This document shows positions 20,901-28,500 of a stretch of 64,000 nucleotides of DNA, in pieces. The notes below the pieces were generated by a model. The model worked only from the letters and a program-made list of their open reading frames with translations, was not told the origin of the DNA and did no database searches. The stretch's first letter is position 1, and the number at the start of each line of letters is the position of its first letter. The DNA comes from Macrostomum hystrix (taxonomy: Eukaryota > Platyhelminthes > Macrostomidae): positions 11,492,001-11,556,000 of the forward strand of contig CATNEN010000001.1 of the NCBI GenBank assembly GCA_950097015.1, written 5' to 3'. Position numbers and translations under genes: made by a program.

Positions 20901-22444
20901 CAGTGAGAGTGTACCCTGCCTGGCGATGAGAAAGTCTATGACGATAGAATCAGCAGCGAGAATTGCCTCCTCGCTTGTCTTGCAGCATCAGCTTCGCTCT
21001 GTGCACCGGTCCGGGCGACTCCTGCCTGAAGCCGCTTGTCTGCGAGTTCAACATGGCGCAGGGCTACGCCTCAGTGGCCTGGGCAGATGCGGCAGGGCAG
21101 CTGTGCGATGAGGCCACTCGAAAGTTTGATCCGAGACTCGCTGGCGAAATTGAGACTGTGGCGCTACAGGCCACCGACTCTGATTACATTGTGAGTGTTG
21201 CTGGGGTTGCCAGTGTGAGAGCCCCAAAACCCTTTAACCCCAGACTCTTTGACTTAGCGGTAGGGAGCCTCCGTGACGGCCCCAGACTCTTTAACACCAA
21301 GTCTTCAACCTCAGAATCTTCAACTTAAGACCCATCAAACCTAGACCTTTCGATCTATGAACCTTCAACCCATGAACCTTCAACCCATGAACCTTCAACC
21401 CATGAACCTTCAACCCATGAACCTTCAACCCATGAACCTTCAACCCAAGACCCTTCAACCCAAGACCCTTCAACCTATGAACCTTCAACCCATGAACCTT
21501 CAACCCATGAAAATTTTACCCAAGACCCTTCAACCCAAGACCCTTCAACCCAAAACCCCACAACCCAAGACCCTTTAACCCAAACCCTTCAGCCACAGAC
21601 CCATCAATCTCAATCCCTTTAACCCCAGACCCTTCAACCCAAGAGTCTTCAGCCACAGACTCTACAACTCTAGACCTCAGACACTTCTACACTAGACACT
21701 TAAACTTAAGACCCGACAGCTCCAGTGCTTTCAACCCCAGGCTATTCAATCCAAGACCTTTCAACCCGGGCCTATTCAATCCAAGACCTTTCAACCCGGG
21801 CCTATTCAATCCAAGACCTTTCAACCCGGGCCTATTCAATCCAAGACCTTTCAACCCGGGCCTATTCAATCCAAGACCTTTCAACACGGGCCTATTCAAT
21901 CCAAGACCTTTCAACACGGGCCTATTCAATTTCTGACCCTGACCCTACTACACTTCAATCTCAGATGTTGCAAGCCCACTTCCTACAACCACAGACCCTT
22001 CAACCCCAATCCCTACAATCCAAAAACCCTTCAGCCACAGACCCTAAAACCCCATATCCGCATCATGTGATCCTAATATACCCTAACCCTACAACCCCAG
22101 TCCTTTCTCACTAATTTACTACAAATCCGGCCTCTAAAACCCAAGTCACACAACCCAAAAACCCTGGGCCTCTATATCCAAAGCCGGAATAATATAAAAG
22201 ATCGCTTTAAAAAAAATCTAGCTCCATTAAGTTTTCACCAGATTTCCCAAATACCCAGCCAAAAAAAGTTTTTTTAACAATTGAAATTCTCCGTCCCCAG
22301 TTGTCCGTGAACGAAACGGCCCTAATAAAGTATCCGGTGAGGCATAATCTGGACGAAATTCAATACGTTCTCATCGATGGTGACATCTGCATTAACAGTG
22401 TGCAATTCGAGGGCAAGGTGAGAGAATGCAAATCTATTTTTTAA
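7439..22444 (+). CDS. Five-domain galectin-like protein with giant low-complexity linker (14 exons, about 2,080 aa)
   Basis: Proposed exons, all phase-consistent with GT-AG ends: 7439-7534, 8918-9000, 10414-10654, 11330-11537, 11773-13449, 14369-15123, 15442-16815, 17188-17282, 18161-18434, 18686-19108, 19733-19849, 20095-20663, 20986-21190, 22301-22417. Galectin-like folds fall at about residues 28-190, 1482-1640, 1641-1781, 1795-1935 and 1936-2078. Each has the start pattern (P-x-G-x-x-I-x-V-x-G type) or the ending I/V-x-L-x-x-D-G-x-x-x-x-x-V-x-F. Only domain 2 keeps the W-x-x-E-x-R sugar-binding motif (W-T-S-E-Q-R, 18339-18356). Domains 1 and 5 keep only an F-N near the H-x-N-x-R position. 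No signal peptide or membrane segment is seen, as usual for galectins. The end is uncertain: reading through the last donor stops at 22442-22444, or a terminal exon may lie at 23596-23667. Domain boundaries are by eye. Confidence 0.75.
7560..8036. repeat. Intron 1 minisatellite of the galectin gene, 22-bp unit
   Basis: The unit is close to GACGATTCTACGAATCCGTT plus GG, with about 20 copies, starting 25 nt after the exon 1 donor. The remaining 8037-8917 of the intron is AT-rich and featureless. Confidence 0.9.
9065..9335 (-). mobile_element. SINE family B, reverse orientation, galectin intron 2
   Basis: Reverse complement of the family B body and head. GGAATCGAGCTCAGGG is the inverted B-box region and AGCCTTCTCTCCGCGGCTGC the conserved body. 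The tRNA-like 5' end is altered (GCAGTTGCGTTGACCTCGCC). Confidence 0.9.
9745..10350. repeat. Intron 2 minisatellite of the galectin gene, 19-20-bp unit
   Basis: About 31 copies of a unit close to CAACAGGTGAAAACACTATC, with TGGTGAAACACT and AGCAGGTGAAAACACT variants. It ends 60 nt before the exon 3 acceptor. Each unit contains CAACAG followed by GTGAAA, which resembles a joined acceptor and donor. Confidence 0.93.
10670..11290. repeat. Intron 3 minisatellite of the galectin gene, 39-bp unit
   Basis: Units read CATAGCTACTCAAAGGTGAC followed by TAATTGAGCATGGTACCGT. They are best conserved at 10900-11110 and decay toward both ends. The array fills almost the whole intron 10655-11329. Confidence 0.93.
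11773..13449 (+). other. Galectin linker exon 5: S/K/R/Q-rich with four G-S-Y repeats
   Basis: This exon codes for about 559 residues without a recognisable fold, rich in Ser, Lys, Arg and Gln and with short K-T-K-T-S-S and S-S-R-R patches plus a Q tract at 12508-12540. Near its end four spaced copies of [S/T]-G-S-Y appear: S-G-S-Y-T-V (about 13009), T-G-S-Y-A-V (about 13121), S-G-S-Y-G-L (about 13219) and S-G-S-Y-S-I (about 13336), each followed by a basic S-rich stretch. The acceptor at 11772 (CTCTACTTGTAG) completes the split GAG codon. Likely disordered; function unknown. Confidence 0.75.
13499..13775 (-). mobile_element. SINE family B, reverse orientation, galectin intron 5
   Basis: It carries the inverted body (GTCAGGCAGTGTACACTCTC, AAGCCTTCTCTCCGCGGCTG) and an inverted head with internal deletions around the A box. 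Confidence 0.88.
14060..14150 (+). mobile_element. SINE family B fragment (body only)
   Basis: GATGTACACACCCCTGTCTG followed by a GTGCCTGCTTACGTATCCGT-like stretch matches the 3' part of family B. Head and tail are missing. Confidence 0.5.
14369..15123 (+). other. Galectin linker exon 6 with N, S and Q homopolymers
   Basis: About 252 residues joined in phase to exon 5 (A + TG completes an ATG codon). It holds N-rich runs (14580-14620), a Ser run (14641-14660) and a CAG/CAA tract coding for 14 glutamines (14866-14907). Mixed CAA and CAG codons suggest a selected amino-acid run as well as slippage. Likely disordered. Confidence 0.75.
15442..16815 (+). other. Galectin linker exon 7, 458 residues, S/A/R-rich
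   Basis: It starts after the acceptor AAAATAG and is in phase with exon 6. The region is acidic and Ser-rich in the middle (about 16560-16700) and ends in a strongly basic stretch (R-Q-R-L-R-Q-L-R-R-Q-R type, about 16730-16800) that could act as a nuclear or RNA-binding patch; that is inference. The next exon begins galectin domain 2 directly. Confidence 0.7.
17310..18115. repeat. Intron 8 minisatellite of the galectin gene, 16-bp unit, about 49 copies
   Basis: The unit is GATCCCAAATCACTCC with TTC, CCG and TCT variants. It begins about 27 nt after the donor and ends about 45 nt before the acceptor, so the intron is nearly all repeat. Confidence 0.96.
18605..18661. repeat. Three degenerate GTGTCTMATCTC units in galectin intron 9
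   Basis: GTGTCTTATCTC, GTGTCTCATCTC and GTGTCTAATCTCTCCC are inverted relatives of the GGGAGAGATGAGACAC unit of the array at 19856-20035. The last copy matches at 15 of 16 bases. Confidence 0.6.
19250..19500. mobile_element. Foldback (MITE-like) element in galectin intron 10
   Basis: Two 40-bp arms, 19331-19370 and 19421-19460, are inverted repeats with 36 of 40 matches and a 50-bp loop. The arms carry the family motif GATATTCAACGATTCT. Flanking AATGACCGATTTTCGTAAAA belongs to the same family, with relatives at 28740-29160, 30100-30216, 47185-47260 and 48890-49075. Confidence 0.8.
19520..19603 (-). mobile_element. SINE family A head fragment, reverse
   Basis: GAATCGAACCCCCGACCTTC followed by AAGTCGTGAGTCCGACGCTC is the inverted tRNA-like head of family A. 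The body is missing. Confidence 0.8.
19856..20035. repeat. Intron 11 minisatellite of the galectin gene, 16-bp unit
   Basis: About 11 copies of GATGAGACACGGGAGA start 6 nt after the exon 11 donor. Confidence 0.95.
20743..20984 (+). mobile_element. SINE family B, ending at the exon 13 splice acceptor
   Basis: The head (GTGGCAGAGCGGTCAACGTG), B box (GTTCGATTCC) and body are clear. The copy is shortened after GATGAGAAAGTC and its last recognisable motif, AGAATTGCCTCCTCGCT, runs directly into TGTCTTGCAG, the acceptor used by exon 13. Confidence 0.88.
21205..22115. repeat. Intron 13 arrays of the galectin gene, 15-bp and 30-bp units
   Basis: The first block (21355-21590) has 15-bp units near ACCTTCAACCCATGA. 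The second (21740-21935) has six or seven 30-bp units, CCAAGACCTTTCAACCCGGG plus CCTATTCAAT. Flanking sequence is a degenerate CCTTCAACC series, so the 30-mer probably arose from two diverged 15-mers. Confidence 0.93.
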
Positions 22445-23200
22445 ATCACAAATTCAAACCGTTTTCTAAGAAATCACGCACCCACTCGTGAACAGGCTGC
22501 AAGTCCCAGCTGCTGCATCAACTGAGCCATCTACAATGGAACCTTTAACTACTTGTCCTGCGATAGAACAATTTCTGTTTGAATTTCAATACAGTTTTGT
22601 TGAGTTTCCGACTTGATATTTCAAATTCGATCAATTTTTCATAGTTTCGATTTCAACAAAGAATGTTTCATATTTAGCTCAAATAATTCTGGAAACAAAA
22701 ATGTTTTTGCATATGTTTTGTCCGAATTTAAAATGTGTTTAATATAGTTACTAACATTTTTTACTCCCTACTATTCGGCTCGCTACAAAATTCATTGTAA
22801 ACTGAAAGCATGCGCTAAAATGTAATCTAGTTTTTTATTGCCTGTTGTTCTGTTCCTAAATTTTCTATGCTTTTCTCATCAGCTTAATCCTTTTTTTACA
22901 AATGCACTAGTAATTTTGAGACCAATTTTTGAAATATTTTTCTCAACTGTGCTTGATTTTCGCAACCATATTGTACTAAGAAGTCAAATCAATAGGGCGA
23001 ATGAAAATATAATTAAACACGTGTTATTGAAGACAGTTTTTTAATTTTCCTGTTTTGATAGTACTGCAAGTAGGATAGTTTGCGTTTTTGTGTTTCTGAC
23101 AAGAATCTTCTAGACTTAGAGCAGATTTTGCAGATCATGCTCAATTGTTGGTCAACTTCAAGATGGCAAATAAAAATACATTGTCTAATCTCTGTTTTAA
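22445..23200. other. AT-rich DNA downstream of galectin exon 14
   Basis: No repeat, SINE or convincing exon is seen. It is either the 3' flank or the last intron of the galectin gene. Confidence 0.5.
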
Positions 23201-23202
23201 GG

Positions 23203-23520
23203 GGGTCGGTGGCAAAGCGGTTCACGCGTTTGCCTCTCGCACCAAGGTCCCTAAGTTCGACTCCGCGGCGAGGCCACATTCATTTGGGGCGCAGCCGCGG
23301 TGAGAAGGCTTTGAGGGCTTGTCGTGCAATTTAAGCCCTTGAGGGTCAACCTCCAAGGCACTGTGAGAGTGTACTCTGCCCGCCTGTGTGAGCGTGTGCC
23401 TGCGTACGGTATCTGTGTGCGTGTGTGCTCAGGAGTCAGCGAAATGGGCAGAATTGCCCCCTCGCTGGCTGCGGGTCTAGTGTCACCGAATGATGTGCCA
23501 TTGCCTGCAGCCGTCCTGTA
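23203..23520 (+). mobile_element. SINE family B
   Basis: Head GGTCGGTGGCAAAGCGGTTC, B box GTTCGACTCC, full body and the 3' end GCCATTGCCTGCAGCCGTCC. The tail is AT-rich. Confidence 0.92.
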
Positions 23521-23595
23521 AAAGTTATAAATAATTTTTATTATTAAGCCATGTCATGCTTTCATAGACTTTTAAAAGATTTTTTTGTTGTTCAG

Positions 23596-23667
23596 AGTGG
23601 TAGAATGCACTTTCTACGGCTCGATGGCTTATATTCTATGTGCGGAAACACGTGGACGAGGAGCTAA
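23596..23667 (+). other. Candidate terminal exon of the galectin gene
   Basis: A strong acceptor (TTTTTTTGTTGTTCAG) precedes a frame that, joined in phase 0 to 22417, adds 23 residues and stops at TAA 23665-23667. It has no homology I can name. It is an alternative to reading through the exon 14 donor. Confidence 0.25.
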
Positions 23668-25557
23668 TGAAATTTCAACGCTTGGCAAAGTTTGCGTCAA
23701 CAAAAATTTGCGTCAGTGTGCCAGCATTTCGTGTACAGTTGCTTATTCCGTTGCTGCGCAGCGTTAGACCTAATGCCAGATCAAGATTGCAACTTGCCTG
23801 CGCGAACTTCCGTAACGCGTTCTTAATATTGGCAGGTAATTCTATAAGCGCCAATCTCAAAGACTTGAGTTTAGTTTGTCAGAGTTTAATACTCTACCCA
23901 GCGCAGAAAAACGAATTCTAGCTCCTATAAAAACAACTCGGAAATAAGTATCTTGTTTTCTTCATTTTTTTATTAGTTATCAGCTTTAATATTAATATCT
24001 GCATATATACTAAGTATATCTTCTAAAATTACTCTCAGGACTGAAGCCTCAGGACTTCATGATTTATTTCTACCAGGTCAATCTGAATATTGTCAGAATA
24101 TTTTATGCTTAAGACCATGTTAATTTAATATTGCAATCACACGAAACTCAGGAACACGGGCCAAATTTTCGTTGCACATTTCTGAAACAACAATCAAGTC
24201 GCCAGCTCTTCAGACCGTCGAGATATTCAATAGTTCTGGCCGAAGGTCGGATTTTACCCATAAGCGCTAGTGTATTTCATACACACCTCTACACGAATTA
24301 GCACTGCGCCTCAGTGCGGCCTTACGGCCAGGCATTCAAATTTTATCAGCATGTCACCCGAAAGTGCCTGTATCATCTCCGTCTTCGGTGGTCACCGACC
24401 TTTATCTAGACGGACTGCTGGACCTTCAAGAGCTACAACTGGTGGAACTACGCCACTATGGACACCCAGACGCGAATTTCTCCGATTTCACTGATCAAAC
24501 CTAAATATTAGGCGCAGCTCAACCACAGGCGCTGCCAAAAAAGTCCCACTGTTACTACAGGTCTTGTAAAGATAGCAGAACGGGAGCGCTTAACATTTTA
24601 GCGTGAAAATGTGAAAATTTCCTCAGTAGTACCTTGTTTTCGGTGAAAACCAGCATCCTCAACTTTTTCAAATTAATTTCGTTCTTCCAAGTCTTGTGGT
24701 CCTGGGGCTGTCAAAACTATTTTTAGAAAGCACTTGACGTCAGCTGTACAAGGATCGTCACTAACATACGGTGTCATGTGATTTTTTGCTGGCGTATATA
24801 CACAAACTGACTGTTTATTAAGCTGGCTATGCAATGAGCTTGCATTAAAACAAAATCCGTTGAAATTTAGTTGACCCTGTTCGTGTGCTCCAGTCTGCTG
24901 CCAGTCTGTGCATGCATCACTGTAGAAAATGTTGCATAATCTGTGCATGTGTCCAGGCCTTACCTATAGTTGCTGCTACAATTAGGTCTAGTATCATATC
25001 TGTTTATCTTTTCTGACGTCAATTAGCTATTGCAGGTATCGGCACTACAAGCATTATACCTGTGACTCAGTCTTTAGCAGATATCACGAGACATAACCGT
25101 GTTATTTATTCTAGGAACAGAATCGGGTGTGTTTTGTTTATAGAATGATGAAATAAATCAGTGTTTAAAGAACAGCAATGACCCTGCAGTATGTGCAGAT
25201 GTTTAAAACAGTTTAAAAGGTTCAAAGCTTGATAACTACATGTGTCGATGACAGTAAAGTCTGAATTTAGCTACACATCGATTGCTACATGCACAAAAAT
25301 GCTAATTCTCGGTTTTGCGTCGCCATGCAGGTTTTCTTCAGACTACTTTCTTGGCCAAGGCAGAGAACATTTAGAATGTGCATCGAATGCGTACATTCTG
25401 TGTCTGCTGCTATTCGCTCATATGCGCACATAAATACTGAGAGAGAAGAGTCAGTCCTGACTAAATCCTGAAAAGGAACTTTACATACCTCATTGTATAA
25501 ATTTTATCTCGTGGACGAATTCTTCAAATATCAATCGGCGTCACCCAGCAGGTACTA
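23668..25557. other. Region upstream of MPEG1, no confident exon
   Basis: Unique AT-rich DNA with several short chance frames. CAGACCGTCGAGATATTCAA at 24211 resembles the foldback-family arm. No promoter motif is convincing. Confidence 0.45.
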
Positions 25558-28500
25558 ATGAACCTATTCTTGCCCATGCTGCTGCCGCTAGTCCTGACTA
25601 GCTTGGCAGTGACGGACGCTGCCGCCGCAGCAGCAGCTGGAGACGGAAGCAATCGTTGTGAATGGTTGGACAAGTCGCACGCTGGAATTACCCGATTCTC
25701 TGTGCTGCCAGGTGAGACCACGGTAACTGTGAGCTGCAAACTCTGTACTTGTAAATTGTTTAGACACTTTCTCCACTTGTGCATCAATTTTTCCACATAT
25801 CACACACCAACTATGCGTATTACCTGTTTAGGACATTACTAGAAAAATTGTAAGTTCGCCTCGCCCAGAATAAGAACTCATGACCTCCGGCCACGTTAAA
25901 AAATTGAATTTCTGAGTTTTCTAATTGAAACAACAAAGTTGGTTCCCGCATGGTGCTGAGTAGCAGAGCGGTTAACGCGTTTGCCTCTCGCACCAAGGTC
26001 CCTGAGCTCGATCCCGCGGCGAGGCCCTTTCATTTGGGGCGCAGCCGCGGAGAGAAGGCTTTTGAGGGCTTGGCGTGCATTTACGCTCTTGAGGGCAAAC
26101 CTCCAAACTACGGTGAGAGTGACCCTGCCTGAGGGCAGATGTACACACCGGTGTTAGTTTGTGTCACAGTTAATGGATTTGTATTTTAATGGTAAATTCC
26201 TGTTTATACCAATATTAGCTACTTGCAATATCTGAGACTTTACTACTGGTAGTACATCTGGCCAAACTTTTTCAGGTGTAATATTCTTTTCTTATCACTT
26301 AAGACACTCAAAGGGCCCTATTGAGGGCGGTCGGACTTCCTTAAACTTGAGAAACGACCTAATCCATCTTGTTCCCCCAGGCGGTGGCTGGGACAACCTC
26401 CGCAATCGTGACATGGGCCTCGTTGCCGACCTGTCCTTCACTGACTGCGTCCTGTCCGACGATGGCACCTTTGTAACGCCAAGTCACGTGATTCTCTATC
26501 CGAAACACGAATCCCAGGTGAGTCTTATATCCAACGTCATGGAGCACTACGAGAACTACACCAGCTCGACAAGCTTCAGCGTGAACCTCGGTGGCAACGG
26601 CATCTTTCACGGCATCGGCATTGACGGAAAGTTCAGCGACGAGTTTCAGCAGGTCAAGAAGACTGCACTGTCCAGCAAGACGCAGATTGGTCGCACCCAG
26701 CAGAGGTACAACATGTACGCTGCCAGGCTGCAGCCCGACTTCAAGCTGAGCGAGAGCTTCTCCAATCGGCTTATTGACATCGCCAACGCCCAGATCAACA
26801 GACAGATTGGCACAGCCAGGTCTGCAACAGCTGTTGCAACAGCACGAGTGCACGTAGCGTGCTTTTTGCCATAGATGCAATAGTTGGCCTTCATGAAGCG
26901 CGTCCTAATTTGACTCACATCATTCTACCATAGACAGTCAATTTTACACACCTCGGGTTGCAAGTGGAATTCAATGAATCTGTGCCGTATACTAAATCAA
27001 AAAGACAATCAATAAGCACTTAGAGTCAAATGACAATGTCTGGTAAAGTCTGACTCCTTGTCCCCTGGTCTGTATGCCTCTCAATGCCTTCCAGTGCAGA
27101 AGGGCGGCACAACGAGGGAGCGACACTACCACAGGGGCGTCACTACCACGGGGGCTTCACTACCACGGGGGCGTCACTACCACGGGGGCGTCACTACCAC
27201 GGGATCCTCACTACCACAGGGGCGTCACTACCTCGTGGTCGCAAACCGGAGGGGCGCGAACTAGGTATACACGAACGCACGAAGCAACCTTATGGTTTTG
27301 CAAAGAACATAAGTAATGCATTTAGCAAAATATTTCCAAGAAACTAAGAAGCTTTGCCATAGTGATCCTTGCCTGCTCAATAAAATCGAATCCCGCACCA
27401 GGTACCTGGCCGACCTACTCGTTCGCGACTTCGGCACCCACGTCGTGACCTCGGTAGATGCCGGAGCCATCCTGGAGAAGCTGGACTTTTTCAATCGCAA
27501 CTCGCTCACCTCCTCCGTGTTCACCAGCAACAAGCTGTCCCAGTGTCTGAGTGTCAGCTTCGCCAAGCTATTCGGCATGAACTACGAGTCCAGCTTGACC
27601 GTCACCACGGAAGATGTTCAGAAGTACGTCAGCAGCGTCCAGAAGACAACAGTCAACACCCACGGCGGACCGCCCATTGGAGCCAAGATCAACCTGTCCG
27701 ACTGGGAGGCCCGGTTGAGAGAGAATCTCGTAGCCATCGACAAACTGGGCGAGCCATTGTTTGCCGTTATCAGCGAACGCTCGCTGCCGCAGATTCCGCT
27801 GCCTCGGGTCACTGGTGTCATCGATGCTGTAAAGGAGGCCGTGCTGCGGTGAGCAATGAAACCTGAGGATTGAGGGATGAAGGAGGGGAGATGCTAGGTT
27901 TTTGAGAGAAGACAGAGTGTAGGTTCGCCACGCGGGTGGGTCGGTGGCAGAGCGGTCTAACGCGTCTGCCTCTCGCACCATGATCCCTGAGCTCGATTCC
28001 GCGGCGAGGCCACTTTTATTTGAAGCGCAACCATGGAGAGAAGTCTTTGAGGGCTTGTCGTGCAATTGACGCCCTTGAAGGCCAACCTCCAAGGTGAGAA
28101 AGTCAGGGCAAATGTACACACCTGTGTGAGTGCTTGCTCAAGAGTAAGTGAGATCGGCAGAATTGTCTCTTCGCTGGCTGCGCGTCTACTGCCGCCAAAA
28201 TGATGTGCCATTGCCCGCAGCCTTGAATCTTGTCAAATTAATAAAATTAACCAATTAAACCACGAAACCTACTTCGCAAATAGCTACTACAAGGCCAACG
28301 AAGTGAAGGGCTGCCAGGATCCGAACTCCGCCAACTTCGATCCGCTGGCCAATGTGGACGGAGTTTGCCAGCCGAGGCTGACAAACTTCTCCTTCGCCGG
28401 AGTCTATCAGACCTGCCGCGAGTCCAATCCGGGCCTCGGCCTGAGCCTGTGCGGCCAGGCCGGCAGTCCGCTGCAGAGAAACCCCATGACTGGAGACTTC

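Noticed and set aside
23640-23921. 93-codon frame as an independent gene
   Set aside because: No recognisable family and no start context. Only its first part overlaps a possible galectin terminal exon, in another frame.
26359-26880. 173-codon minus-strand frame opposite MPEG1 exon 2
   Set aside because: The plus strand encodes conserved MPEG1 sequence with fitting splice sites, so the antisense frame is a shadow.
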